DNA of 64,000 nucleotides from Owenia fusiformis (taxonomy: Eukaryota; Annelida; Polychaeta; Sabellida; Oweniidae): positions 7,742,030 through 7,806,029 of the forward strand of contig CAIIXF020000009.1 in the NCBI GenBank assembly GCA_903813345.2, read 5' to 3'. Below are positions 1 to 11,129 of the stretch, piece after piece. Positions within the stretch are counted from its first letter, which is position 1; every line of letters starts with the position of its first letter. Under the pieces are notes generated by a model that saw only the letters and a program-made list of their open reading frames with translations, had not been told where the DNA came from and did not search any database. Both the position numbers and the translations under genes were made by a program.

Positions 1-918
1 CAATCAACTGATGGAGATCTATTATATTCTGCAGTATTCTTCCCGACACTGGCTGAAAAATCCAATAAAACATTGATTGTAGATTTCCGCGTCATTCAGA
101 ACGTCTTTACGCGATCCAGAGGGCCGACGAACCTTCAGTTATTCAATCACATTTCACAATTTGTAATGAATCGTACGTGCGACTAATACAATGCATAACA
201 TTTATTAAAAGAGACAAGGAACGTCCAAATTAATAGATATCACATTCTTGTTGTATTCATAACAACTTAATCAATAGGAGCTGAACTTATATTCAACATG
301 CGGGTCATTTTCGCATTCACTTACGGCACTGCAACTTGGGAATAATAAGTCGCACTAAGAGTGCTACCTCTACAACTAAAGGAGTCATATGCTAGATATC
401 TAAAAATAAGAGTTAAATTTGAGGCATGGCAAAGTCTGATGTAATTTAATGGAATGATAAATATGAATGCTAATTGGATTGCAAATTCTAGGATAAATCA
501 AACTACCGTCGGCATTTCTTTGAAAATGTAGTAATATACTGTAATAATGGGCTCCTGAAACTCTCGTGGAACACAATACCTCAAGATACAAGAAAAGCTA
601 CCGTGGTGCTTCGTACACGTAGGTATCAAGCTTAGTAAAAAAGCTTAATATTACCACAGAGACACAATACGTAACGTGCTAGTTCAAGTGAAGTTCAACC
701 CATATGGAAGACGATCTACATAGAAAAGTACATACTACAAATTAAATTTCTGACGACAATCCGGTGCATGCACCTTTTAAACTTCTGAACTTAGAATACG
801 TCAAACGAAGAAAGTCAGTCGTATTCACACTATAATCTTTAATCGGGCACACATGGCAAAACTACATTATGCTACATAAATATTATTTATTAAAGCTGCA
901 AATGAGATAAAATATAAA
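1..918. other. Non-coding 5' flank of first GPCR gene
   Basis: AT-rich sequence without a convincing coding region or recognisable repeat. The short open frame at 400-591 (-) has no recognisable domain. The last part presumably holds the promoter and 5' untranslated region of the GPCR starting at 919, but I see no clear core promoter element. Confidence 0.5.
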
Positions 919-2187
919 ATGGATGAAATGAATGAACAGGAGTTTACTTCATTAGACAGCTATGATAACTTGACCATGACGTCAGTTCCGGTCAGCCTAA
1001 GCACTGCTGCAAGTATTAGCGTATTATACGAAATATATATGAACGTTGAGTTTAACGTGTATGGAATAGTATTACCTATCGTATGTATAGTTGGAATAGT
1101 TACAAACATACTCAACCTGCTTGTTTTAACAAGACCTTTGATGCGAAACGCGACCAACAAGTTTCTTTTAGGACTGGCTGCGTGTGATTTAGGCGCTCTG
1201 ACAATCCTGCTCATATATTATATATATTTTTATTCATTAGGGAATGGTGCTAAATTGAATGATGATGGCGACTGGTTAACGATTCCGTTTCCATGGAGAC
1301 TATTTTATCACGTACACACTATTCCCACCAATATATTTGTCACGGCCTCGAACACGCTCATCCTAGGAGTAACCGTATTTCGCTTCTGCGCAGTAAAGTT
1401 TCCAATCAAGGCTAAAAAACTGTGTACCAATCACCGGGCTAAGTTATACATAGTCGCTACACTTATATGGGCGGTGATCTTAAACAGTCCTGAATTTTTT
1501 CAAAAACATTTGGTATGTGCCAAATCTGAAAATATAATAAACGGCACCATCTATTCTACTTCAATATGGAAACTGAATTCAACTTCGATATACTACAATA
1601 GGTTATTTCAAACGATATATTATCCTACAAAAACTGCACTGAATATTCTGATTCCTTGGCTAGCTTCACTTATCTTGACTGTTATATTGATTCATTCATT
1701 ATGGGCAAACGTCCCGGCTAAAAAGTCTAAAAACACACGGCTACGAAGACGATCTGATCAGCTCATTCAGTCAAAGCTCACGGCGATGTCGAAAATGCGC
1801 AAGAATTATTACATAACCTGGACCCTGATTGCTGTTAATTTTTGTTTTTTGATTTGTGAAGGACCATCTGCAGTTTTCTTTATGCTTATCATCTCCTTGG
1901 ATAGAGAAGAATTATACAAAGGGGAATATTCTATAGCGAGAGTGTTTATTGATATGTTTCTTGTCATGAACCTCGCTTTGAATTTCTTTATGTACGCCAT
2001 GGCCAGTCGGTCGTTCCGTCAAGAACTTACACGTTTATTCTATAATTCCCCACTATTAAGAAGATACGGAAGTTTAGTGCAGAATGGATCAAGCTTTAGG
2101 AGCTCAAGACACCTAACTTCGAGCATAAGGAGTACAAAATTAGTACATCAGGGAAGCTACAAGTCTCAACAAAGTTACCATTTGTGA
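919..2187 (+). CDS. Class A GPCR, FMRFamide-receptor-like (copy 1)
   Basis: Intronless 422-residue seven-transmembrane receptor, expected in the plasma membrane and coupled to G proteins. Helices, by eye: TM1 48-70, TM2 80-105 (LAACD, D90 at position 2.50), TM3 128-157, TM4 174-194 (W184), TM5 236-262 (P246), TM6 296-326, TM7 340-361. The N-terminus has no signal peptide; there are NxS/T sites in the second extracellular loop (e.g. NGT at 208). The AKxxC / NSPEFF pattern around TM4 and the N-x-x-x-Y end of TM7 recall the FMRFamide-receptor-like branch of peptide GPCRs; the ligand is unknown. Oddities: the DRY site reads F-R-F (154-156), the usual Cys at 3.25 is Tyr130, and NPxxY is NFFMY (355-359). 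The tail is Ser/Arg-rich. M20 aligns with the only ATG available to the paralogue at 27082, so translation could also begin there. Confidence 0.9.
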   Translation: MDEMNEQEFTSLDSYDNLTMTSVPVSLSTAASISVLYEIYMNVEFNVYGIVLPIVCIVGIVTNILNLLVLTRPLMRNATNKFLLGLAACDLGALTILLIYYIYFYSLGNGAKLNDDGDWLTIPFPWRLFYHVHTIPTNIFVTASNTLILGVTVFRFCAVKFPIKAKKLCTNHRAKLYIVATLIWAVILNSPEFFQKHLVCAKSENIINGTIYSTSIWKLNSTSIYYNRLFQTIYYPTKTALNILIPWLASLILTVILIHSLWANVPAKKSKNTRLRRRSDQLIQSKLTAMSKMRKNYYITWTLIAVNFCFLICEGPSAVFFMLIISLDREELYKGEYSIARVFIDMFLVMNLALNFFMYAMASRSFRQELTRLFYNSPLLRRYGSLVQNGSSFRSSRHLTSSIRSTKLVHQGSYKSQQSYHL

Positions 2188-3110
2188 GAATATGGCCCTC
2201 CGGCGCATTTATTTCGTAAAAAACGGCTCGGCTTTAAAGAAACAGAATCGTTTAGTGACGAATGGGAGTGAATTTTAAGATATTATAGTTTATGATCACG
2301 GCCTTCTTTGTCGTAACTTTGAGTTTACGAAAATGTCCAGATGTTCTGACTTTATTTAAAACTTCCGACATTATTTGTATTCTGTAGAGAGAGCTTAACA
2401 AAAATTTCATTAAGGCCTTAATTAAGCGTTTAACAAAAATTTCATAAAGGCCTTATTTAAGCGTTTAACAAAAATTTCATTAAAGGGTTCCGATTAGCAT
2501 CCCGTATAAAAACAATATGGCGGCTCCAGGCGAATCAACTGGATCAGTCCATTTTTAAGAAATAAGGGGAGTTCTGTAAAATCCAGTTTATTGAAATTGT
2601 CTTTGAGATAAAGTAATCCGTTTATAATGATTTTGAAAACGTTATCCAAAGAGTGATTGCGTTCAAAGAATACATGTACAGCAGCCAATATAAATCCTTG
2701 TATTAGAAACCGGTTTGTCTTGCTTTGTTTCATTTGTGGGATATTTCATATGCCAAGCTGTGTGCTATTACGTTATGGGGAAATTTAGATGCCAATTTTT
2801 CCTTATTGTACACAAATAGAAGATCCTGAAACTTCACCCATAAATGTGGAATTGATTTGACAAAACAAAAATCATCCTTCTATAAAAGTGTGACGATCTA
2901 TAATATACTTATGCTATATAACAGTTAGAGGTGTTGACACAACAACCTCGAACCTGTGAACCCTTGAGTATTATTCCGGGATCGGGCCTTTTATACTAAA
3001 CGGTGAGCAACACCAGAAACGAGCGTTCGATTTGCTAAACGATATGCGTCACCCTTTAAGGGCCTTATTTAAGCGTTTATGTTCTATAAAGGAACCCATT
3101 TTGTACTATT
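2188..3110. other. Gene-free stretch after GPCR copy 1
   Basis: Presumed 3' untranslated region and intergenic DNA. It contains the small tandem repeat at 2391-2485; one further unit-like piece lies near 3060-3080. The open frame at 2494-2733 (-) is not recognisable. Confidence 0.5.
2391..2485. repeat. Three-copy 35-bp tandem repeat
   Basis: Three units built on TAACAAAAATTTCAT begin at 2396, 2431 and 2466, an exact 35-bp period. The linker AAGGCCTTA-like sequence is itself palindromic. Confidence 0.85.
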
Positions 3111-3400
3111 GAAAATGGATCCAAGGAAGATTGGATCCCAGGGACGCAACTTGATATTCGACCTTGCCATTTGACCTTGATCGATTTAAATAATTTCTAA
3201 CATTATAACACTATAAATTCAAAATCAACAGTCCAAAAGAATCTTGTCCACTTCTTGTGTGTTTTGGAATTTTTTGTGTGGAAATAGGCCTAAGACCAAA
3301 ACTCGCGATTCAAATTCGGAAATGAACAAAATGGCGGCTGTTTGAATTTCAAATTTTGAAATTACGTACTTCCTAGAATATCGAGTTGGAGCCCCTGGAG
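3110..3400 (+). repeat. Dispersed repeat, copy 1 of 3
   Basis: Sequence shared with 11850-11990 (same strand, diverged) and with 60175-60375 (inverted). Shared blocks include a GGGACGCAA-type start, a TTGTGTGTTTTGGAATTTTT-like core and the segment AAGACCAAAACTCGC. No coding capacity is visible; probably an old non-autonomous transposon. Confidence 0.6.
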
Positions 3401-3445
3401 CCAATTCACATTGGATTCTACCAATACTCTCCCACATGAATCTAC

Positions 3446-3624
3446 TTGTTGAGACTCGATGAACTTAAGTTCTTCTGAGATAATTATGATTTTGCATTTA
3501 TCCCTATGGAGACATACATGATGATATCCCGATGCTAAGCCATTAGTCAATGATGTAGATCTCCATGTTAAGTCAATGCCCCCTAATTTTCTCAGAAGAA
3601 CTAAAGTTGATCGAGTCTCAACAA
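3446..3624. repeat. Hairpin element with 35-bp terminal inverted repeats, copy 1
   Basis: The left arm begins TTGTTGAGACTCGATGAACT at 3446 and its near-exact reverse complement ends at 3624. A second copy lies at 51672-51856. Similarity between the copies continues to the left of the arm (CCCACATRAATCTAC), so the hairpin is part of a larger repeat or inserted into one. Confidence 0.8.
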
Positions 3625-3699
3625 TTCATATGCATTATATTTTATTTACCACCGATGGGGTAAGCAATACATCTTGGGTATATCCCGTAATTTACGCAT

Positions 3700-3930
3700 G
3701 TGATCCTGAAAGACAGACCCAGGAACCCCTCCTTGAGGTAGCCCTCTCTCATTTTATGTGCACGCTCACATGGACATACAAGTACACACCACAGCCTTTT
3801 GTCGTGGACTACTCAGTCAAACACCCTGAATTGAAGTACTTTACGACAAGCAATTGCAAAGTGCCTAAGTCGGGGATCGAATCCGGGACCTAAGCGTAAT
3901 TGGTACACGTTCTACCGCTGAGCTCCACAC
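3700..3930 (-). repeat. tRNA-derived SINE-like element
   Basis: Read on the - strand, the element opens with a tRNA-like head (3930 to about 3866): a D-arm/A-box-like GAGCTCAGCGGTAGAAC and a B-box-like GGATTCGATCC at the T-arm position. A non-tRNA body follows to about 3700. The acceptor stem does not close as in a functional tRNA, so I call it a SINE head, not a tRNA gene. The parent tRNA cannot be assigned. Confidence 0.6.
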
Positions 3931-4359
3931 ATGGACTTGTAAAGTGTTCCAAAACATAGAGATGAGAATATATGTAATTCCAAGTCCCTTTATGGCGCTA
4001 GAACCAACAAAATGATTACTTTTACATGATAGAGACTGAGGTAGGAACAATCGAAACTTTGTGAATAATCAAGATGATTTTGTCGATGTAAAAGAGAATA
4101 TTGTATCCCGGAATATATTATCCTTATTTGTATTGATACCTAATGCACCCAAGCCCAACTGTGTGTGTGACCAATACATTGAATTAGGTCGCAATCTAAT
4201 TATATTGACCTGGACACCGGGTAATTTTCAACTTTACTTTTATATCTCCTAGTAACACGTACATGTATAGACATCTATATAGCTACAATATTCAAAAATA
4301 AGTAAATGAATAAAATAAAGCACAATATCAAAATCATCTTCATAGTTTGTTTTACATAT

Positions 4360-4511
4360 ATAGGTTATTTACTGGGTGGGATTGAATATGGGTTTTATTC
4401 CGAGGGACAATTTGATATTGACCGAAGGATAATATGATATTGCCCAAGGTCAATATCATATTTTCCGAGGAATAAAACCCATATTCAATCCCGACCAGAA
4501 ATAACCTATTT
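4360..4511. repeat. 150-bp palindromic element
   Basis: Arms of about 50 bases: ATAGGTTATTTACTGG at the left and its complement ending in AATAACCTAT at the right. The inner arms read GATTGAATATGGGTTTTATT and the complement. The centre has a second smaller complementarity around GATATTGACC. Confidence 0.85.
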
Positions 4512-4802
4512 ATTCCATAATACATTCCTCTAACTTGTTACATTTTGATAATACTTTTATCAATTAGCCAAGGTTAAAAAATATCCGGGAAACCAAAAAT
4601 AGGTTAATACGTTTCAATGCGATTTTTTCCCGGGTACAATACGATTTTTCATGTAGTACGCTCCAATACGATTTTTTTCCCGGGGACAATACGATGAATG
4701 CCACCCATTGGTTTTGGGATTTCTTTCTCAATAATGAATATCCATGATTTTTATGTGTAGAATGTAAGTATAGTGTTCAATGAAAGAAAGATCGGTATGC
4801 TT

Positions 4803-5866
4803 CCAAAGCATCAACAACTTGCGGAGGTATACTGTGACACAAAATCACTCAAAGATATAAAATAGAAATCTGTCGTTTTTAGATTAACTCAATGAGTGAG
4901 TCAGTTTATCAAAGGATCTTGTACACCTGCCATTATGATCTCCCCATGAACAAAAATAAATTTATCTGATTTTTCAAAATAAATATACTGCTTTTATTAT
5001 TACATTTATATGTACACTAGTATCTTGTTGACCTATATTCAGCATTGTATTGATGAATGGGCCACTTTTTAGGGCAATATTCAATCATAAAGTGTACAGG
5101 GGTATTTTATAGATGCCAAACCAGGAAGTCTTTTTGTGTCTGTCAAAATCCATTTGCATCCTACACATCCCTACATCTTATCAAAATATGTTATTAATTA
5201 ATGAATCATAAAAGTATTATCTTTGGATTTACAAAGTTGTATGGGATTTCATAAGTGTAAAAGTTGCTTTTGAAGCATTTTTCTATAGCCATTTTGTAGG
5301 AAAAAAATGATGAAAAAAATGAATAATCTTTTAATTTGAAGTATGACCTGAATCGATTGCAAACTTTATATTTGCACATCTGATCTGAAATACCATTTGT
5401 GTCATATTGTGAAATTATTTAATTTGCAATCGATTCAGGTCATAGTGTATTTTAGGTATTTTTGTGAAAATCAATAGAAACCAATGGCCTCCATTGGAAT
5501 CTGATGGTATCCACATGTTAAGTCAATAGAACCTATCCAATGTCAAGTCAATACACCCTTGCTGAACTTAATGACCCCAACCTCAGCCCATGTGGGGCCA
5601 AACGCTTAAATATTTTCCAAAGCATTATGTAACATTGTATTCTTTATATTACACCTAAAAATGATTCATTTTGTTCATGGGGAGATTATAATGGCAGGTG
5701 TACAAGATCCTTTTACAAAATCATTTAAACAAAATGGGAAGATATGACATTAAAATGATAATATGTAAAAGCAATCTCGAACTCAACCTATGACTAAAAT
5801 CCCAATTTCATCGAGAGCATACCTGGACGGAAAACGTGATACCTCTAAATCTCAAAGTTGTTGATG
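4803..5866. mobile_element. Non-autonomous inverted-repeat element, about 1.06 kb
   Basis: A well-conserved pair of arms (4909-4957 and 5664-5721, containing GATCTTGTACACCTGCC and its complement) is flanked further out by a weaker pair sharing AAGCATCAACAACTT (about 4807 and 5862). The interior has no coding capacity and carries the smaller hairpin at 5342-5443. The left end of the short open frame at 5858 falls in this element and is not a gene. Confidence 0.6.
5342..5443. repeat. Hairpin, 21-bp near-perfect arms
   Basis: ATGACCTGAATCGATTGCAAA at the left end and its complement at the right end, separated by about 60 AT-rich bases. Nested within the 4803-5866 element. Confidence 0.85.
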
Positions 5867-6479
5867 CTTAGCCTTTACAATTTAAACAGTCTTTCGTTCT
5901 CTGAACACTCTATCTACAAAAATGAAGGCATATATTTTGTCATCATTTTGAAAGTTATTCCAAAGTTAGCGGGTGGCATTTTTCTGTCACCCTGTATTTT
6001 CCGTCAGCTGTTGGCAGGGCAGTTTCTTGCACGTCTGAATCTGATTTCTTATTCTAACAAATTATAATAATAATGGTCCTAATTTAACACCGATCAATGT
6101 AGTCTACCTATATACTATGTAAACTGAAAGCAACATATGTGAATCTAAAGCTATAAATAAAATGTTCAAGGCATTAACTCAAGCATTGTTTTAACACACC
6201 TGCACTTAAAAGGGGAATTTATTTTGATACTTGAATTTGTGCCTTGGTTTCAGTGACATATTTAGTCCCTGATCTGGACCCTCTGAAAAAAAGTTTTGTT
6301 GTCCGGTACTTTCCCACATGAAATCATTATACCGTTTGAAAGAACAGACTTCCCTCTTAAAGAAAACACCTCTTCTATTGATGTAAACAGGGGCAAAAGG
6401 CACCAAAACGGGGTTAGACAAGGTGGCATTCTGATATCTCACTTTCTTGTCATCTCGATTCCAGGTAAACCATCAGACG

Positions 6480-7310
6480 GATTTACTTCAAATTTTCACA
6501 CATGTTACATGGTAAGAAGTTCTAGAGCTGATTAACTTTGCGGCGGCCATCTTGCATTCCGGCGGCCATCTTGAAATTTTTTTAAGATAATATTGTCATC
6601 GCGATTCCACAAAAACCACTTAACAGATGTACTTCAATTGTTCACACATGTTACATGGTAAAAAATGTCCTAGACCTCATTATTTTTTCGGTGGCCATCT
6701 TGCATTCTGGCAGCCATCTTGGAAGTTTTAAGGTAAATCTTGTCATCACGATTTCAGGAAATCCAAACTGATTTACTTCAAATTTCCACACATGTTACAT
6801 GGTAAGAAAATATAGAGGTGAATAACTTTTCGGCAGCCATCTTGCATTCTGGCGGCCATCTTGGAAATTTTGGGATAAATCTTGTCATCGTAATTCCAGG
6901 AAAACAACCTAACAGATTAATTTCAAATTTTCACACATGTTACATGGTATGAAGTTCTAGAGCTGAATAACTTTTCACTAGCCATCTTGCATTCTGGCGG
7001 CCATTTTGGAAGGTTTATAGATAAATCTTGTAATCAAGATTCCAGAAAAACCACTTCACAGTTTTACTTCGAATTTTCACACATGTTACATGGTATGAAG
7101 TTCTAGAGCTGACTATCTTTTCGGTGGCCATGTTGCATTCCGTCAGCCATCTTGGAAGTTTTTAGATAAATCTTGTCATCATGATTCCATGAAAACCACG
7201 TAACAGTTTTACTTCAAATTTTCACACATGTTACATGGTAAGAAGTTATAGAGCTGATTAACTTTCCGATAGCCATCTTGCATTCTGGCGGCCATCTTGG
7301 AAGTTTGTAG
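6480..7310 (+). repeat. About six tandem units of 141-148 bp with CCATCTTG motifs
   Basis: The marker CACATGTTACATGGTA recurs at about 6496, 6644, 6786, 6933, 7079 and 7224. Each unit also carries two copies of a GCCATCTTG-like motif about 20 bases apart. The array stops just before the coding fragment at 7325. Confidence 0.9.
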
Positions 7311-7324
7311 ATAAATATAAAATA

Positions 7325-7804
7325 CAGTCAAAGCATTTACCACCAACAAAGGATGCTCTCATTCTCCATATAAATAGAGCCAACTATCAGGCCTATATTT
7401 GGCGAAACGCAGGCAAATCAATGATTGATTATCAATCCCCCACATTACATGGTTGGACATTCAAAGGGAATAAACTACAAATTAAGTGGATAGAAAACAG
7501 TCCTGCCCCACAAGAAATAATGGAGCTTGTTGCTTGTAGTTGTAAAGGAGCGTGTGACTCAATGAGATGTAGTTGTAAGAAACAGGATCTCATTTGTGGA
7601 AGTTCATGTAAGTACCGCAAAGGTGTGTGTGAGAACTGTCCAACCCATCAGCATGATGATGTTGCTGAGAGCGACAATGAATTTGAACCAGTTGATGACA
7701 CCATTACACCAAACGTTGAAGATCAGGAAGAAAATGAATTACCTGAAAATCTCTTACCTGACAACTGGATGAACCAACTTGTCAAAGTTGATGCCATAAT
7801 ATGA
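7325..7804 (+). pseudogene. C-terminal fragment of a CxC-domain protein, probably transposon-borne
   Basis: The frame is open from about 7325, well upstream of the first ATG (7421), to a TGA at 7802-7804. It reads first through LPPTKDALILHINRANYQAY, then a PTLHGW / PAPQEIMELV segment, then a nine-cysteine cluster (about 7535-7645) spaced C-x-C-x3-C-x4-C-x-C-x6-C-x3-C-x6-C-x2-C, then an acidic tail. From memory, this order (LPPTxDAL, RANYQAYIW, PPAPE, CxC cluster) is typical of the C-terminus of large uncharacterised, repeat-associated proteins in cnidarian and mollusc genomes; the cysteine cluster resembles tesmin/CXC zinc-binding motifs. A splice acceptor is possible at the ATACAG just before 7328, so this may be a last exon; no upstream exon is recognisable. 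Either a relic or the 3' exon of a transposon gene. Confidence 0.65.
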
Positions 7805-7816
7805 ATTATCTCAACC

Positions 7817-8277
7817 TGTATATACACTGGTGATCCGCTCGATTACAGGTACGATTTGTCAGAATCCTCTCGACGTTTTTTTCTCACAAACGTGAATCAG
7901 TATCATATGTCTTAGAAAATGAACATGTTTGCGAAAAATAGCTCAGAAGATGACAGAATCGTCGATTTAATTCCTAACTTAAGTTACATAAAGGTTTGGG
8001 TTAAAAGTGCAGATCTGAACTGTTTTTTCGAAATACCGTTTATGTAACTTAAGTGAGGAATTAAATGTACGATTATGTTGTCTTCTGAACTATTTGTTTG
8101 CAAATCTGCACATTTTCTTTAACATATGATACTGATACACGTTTGTGAGAAAAAATGTCGTGGGAATTCTGCCTACAAAGTATGAAAGGAAAAATCATAC
8201 CTTCGATGTTCCCACATTTTGTTACCGAAACAAAGCGTTTAGGTAACCAGCATAATCGAGTGAATCACTATAATATA
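7817..8277. repeat. 460-bp palindromic (hairpin) element
   Basis: The outer ends are related to TATAGTGATTCACTCGATTA and its complement. The inner arms include TTTCTCACAAACGTG/CACGTTTGTGAGAAA and AACTTAAGTTACATAAA/TTTATGTAACTTAAG around a short centre at about 8020. It starts 13 bases after the stop codon of the CxC fragment. Confidence 0.8.
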
Positions 8278-8487
8278 CTCTTTTGTAGTCTTTAATAATG
8301 TTAGGGAGGATGAGTTGTAAGGCATACTATGTCATGTTAGATCATGATCTATACTATTTTTATTACAATTTACCAGTTACACTTTCTCCATGCTAGGTTC
8401 TGTTATAACTTTTGTTCCGTTTCCTATGGCATCCATGCTTTATACATTTACATTCACAATGGTCCCTTCCTGGTATATTTTTTTAGG

Positions 8488-8613
8488 TTTTATGACTGTT
8501 AAATTCTATAGTCTTGTTAAGACCACTTTATAAACAGGTTTATTATTACTTTTATGACTGTTAAATTATATAGTCTAGTTAACACCACTTTATAAACAGG
8601 TTTATTATTACTG
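8488..8613. repeat. 63-bp direct tandem duplication
   Basis: Two copies beginning TTTATGACTGTTAAATT at 8488 and 8551, differing at a few bases. Confidence 0.85.
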
Positions 8614-8949
8614 GTGTAACTAACACAACGAAAAAAAATATAATTAATTTATTTGATTTTATATAACATGAAATTATTTTTTCTTTTCGATAAAACATTG
8701 CTTATTATAAATATATTTAGTTGAAAACTTAGAGCAAACAATCAGTTCTTCTATCACAAAGTTTATTTTGGTTCAGTAGATTTTTCTATACATTATTTTT
8801 ATGTCACCACCATATGTTGATATTGTAGCAGTGTTTTTAAGTTCTTTTTGTTGGTACAATTTAGTTTCCAAACCCTATACTTATATCGATCTGACACACA
8901 GTTTTAGTGCAGGTTTAAGTGATTTTTGTTGATTATTAAACGCAAAGAG

Positions 8950-9034
8950 CACATGTGTCTCGAACTCGCAACATTGTGGATACAGAGCCCATTCACATAG
9001 TTTGACATGCTGGTGCTCTGAACCAGCTCGTTAG
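8950..9034 (-). repeat. tRNA-like relic or SINE head
   Basis: On the - strand a D-arm-like GAGCTGGTTCAGAGCACC is followed about 50 bases later by a B-box-like GCGAGTTCGAGAC. The stems do not close convincingly, so a functional tRNA gene is unlikely. The rest of 8620-9735 shows nothing I can name. Confidence 0.4.
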
Positions 9035-9734
9035 TTAATATCTGACTAAGAGACAGCTTGCTTTCCCGATGAAGAAACGTTATCTGCAGCTTTTATGAGT
9101 ACTATAGTATCTACAACTATTTTTTAATCTTATGAGTATTGGATATCATTATTTTCAATTTTTCTTCAACATGTATTTTAATGACTTCAGTATGAATGGA
9201 ATGTCCCTCGGAGTTGTGGTCGTTGATGAGGAATTGGTCATTGAACGGTGTGGATGCTGTTTATTCCCATATTAGATTATTGTCTTGGGATATTCAGGTT
9301 TGATTTTTGTTTGCCAGTTTTACACTTTACAGTTTGCTTTTCCCACTAGGTTGCTTTACACTTTTTTCCTTTCTCATTTGTCATTTTTGTTTATATTTAG
9401 TAAGGATATGATCTGTGTGATCACCTGTCCAGAAGATAATTCAACGGCATGAAGAACATTTCTTTGACATGATGCACAGTGAAAGGTTTTCCACACATTT
9501 ACATTTTCGTTTAAAAGAGCTTTAATTCCGTTATATACTCAGATCAAGGCCAATTTAGCATACATTTCGCTCTCAAAAATCACTGTGCAATAATAGATTT
9601 CAAAGAAATGTTTGACGTTTTCAATAATCTTTTTTCTTTTTGATGAAATGTAGTTATTTATTCTAAAAATCAATCGATGTCATACACAAAATGCATTTAA
9701 GTGGTATAAAGTACAGAAGCAGAGTAAAAATATG

Positions 9735-10440
9735 TATCTTAGAATATCACCATGTGTTACCCCATTGTAGCGCCTCTTGCCCATGTTTCTATCAATATAA
9801 AACATGATATCATACACCAAATATGCATATATGTTAAATTATGTGGTTTAAAATACAGAAAAATAGATAACATTCTCCTTAGAATACCACCTTGTGTAAC
9901 CCCACTTTACTGCCTTTTGCCCCTGTTTATATCAATATAAAAGGTAGCATGTAACCTTCCTTGTAACATGTGTAAAAATGTCAAGAAAATCAGTAAAGTG
10001 GTTTTCCTGGAATCACAATGACAAGATTTATCCAAAAAACTTCCAAGATGGCCGCCTGAATGCAAGATGGCCACCGAAAGGTTAATTAGCTCTAGAACTT
10101 CTTACCATGTAATATGTGTGAAAATTTGAAGTAAATCCATTTTGTTTTCCTGAAATCGTGATGACAAGATTTATCTTTAAACTTCCAAGATGGCTGCCAG
10201 AATGCAAGATGGCCACCGAAAAAATAATGAGGTCTAGGACTTTTTACCATGTTACATGTGTGAACATTTGAAGTACATCTGTCATGTGGTTTTTGTGAAA
10301 TCGCGATGACAATATTTATCTGAAAAAAATTCCAAGATGGCCACCAGAATGCAAGATGGCCGCCGCAAAGTTAATCAGCTCTAGAACTTCTTACCATGTA
10401 ACATGTGTGAAAATTGAAGTAAATCCGTCTGATGGTTTAC
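9735..10440 (-). repeat. Inverted counterpart of the 145-bp tandem array
   Basis: About four units with the marker complement TACCATGTAACATGTGTG at roughly 9955, 10105, 10246 and 10395, in the opposite orientation to 6480-7310. The inner part (9735-9950) is a separate pair of about 150-bp units sharing CTTTTGCCC.GTTTATATCAA with the terminal segment. Confidence 0.85.
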
Positions 10441-10800
10441 CTGGAATCGTGATGACAAGAAAGTGAGACTTCAGAATGCCACCTTGTCTAACCCCGTTTT
10501 GGTGCCTTTTGCCCCTGTTTACATCAATAGAAGAGGTGTTTTCTTTAAGAGGGAAGTCTGTTCTTTCAAACGGTACAATCATTTTATGTGGGAAAGTACC
10601 GGACAACAAAACCCCTTTTCTAGAGCCCTTTTGGAAATCAGATCGGGGACTAATTGTGTAGATGTTGTGTTTGTACTTCAAACATCATGCAACCTTGATG
10701 ACTCGCTGGTGAATGGAGCCACGCAATTCATCATCAGTCTAGTCGGCGAAGTGTCTGAAGATGAAGATTCGACCATGACACTAATCACTATGATTATCGC

Positions 10801-11129
10801 TATATCTTGGAAAATTCTTATCCAATTGTGTTCATATTTTTAGGAAAGAAAGAAGAGACTGTGTTTGTATAGCTCCTGTTGTCAGTTAGTTGTAAAACAT
10901 GATGTCTTGTACACCTGCTCAAAAGGCAGTCGTACATGGAAAATACGAAAAACCTGAATGGAAAATCACTATATCTTGGAAAATACTAATTCAATTATGC
11001 TCATTTTTCAGGAAAAGAAAGACGATATTGTGTGTGTATAGCTCCTGTTGTGAGTAAGTTGTAAAACATAATGCATTGGACACCTGCCCAAAAGGCAGTT
11101 GTTCTAGGAAAATACGAAAAACGCAGTCA
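10801..11129. repeat. 168-bp direct tandem duplication
   Basis: Copies start TATATCTTGGAAAAT at 10801 and 10969. They share GTATAGCTCCTGTTGT and CACCTGC.CAAAAGGCAGT. The open frame starting at 10463 runs from the repeat arm into the first copy and is not a host gene. Confidence 0.85.

Larger units (their letters stand above)
6258..10661. mobile_element. Large inverted-repeat element with tandem arrays and a CxC-domain coding fragment
   Basis: The outer segments 6258-6480 and 10440-10661 are inverted copies of one another (shared pieces include TTTTGTTGTCCGGTACTTTC and the 145-base stretch that gives matching short open frames at both ends). Each is followed inward by an array of about 145-bp repeats in opposite orientation. 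The middle holds the CxC-domain coding fragment (7325-7804), a 460-bp hairpin, a tandem duplication and a tRNA-like relic. The simplest reading is one 4.4 kb transposon with complex terminal inverted repeats, partly filled by later insertions. Independent insertion of two repeat copies in opposite orientation is the alternative. No target duplication was identified. Confidence 0.55.

Noticed and set aside
3866-3930. Functional tRNA gene
   Set aside because: A- and B-box-like motifs are present, but the acceptor and other stems do not close; better explained as a SINE head.
2391-7310. Possible CRISPR-like or prokaryotic repeat arrays
   Set aside because: Units are contiguous or long (35 and 145 bp) with no unique spacers, and the window is plainly animal.
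10463-10843. 126-residue open frame
   Set aside because: Runs through an inverted-repeat arm and a tandem duplication; its first half is mirrored at 6442-6296.
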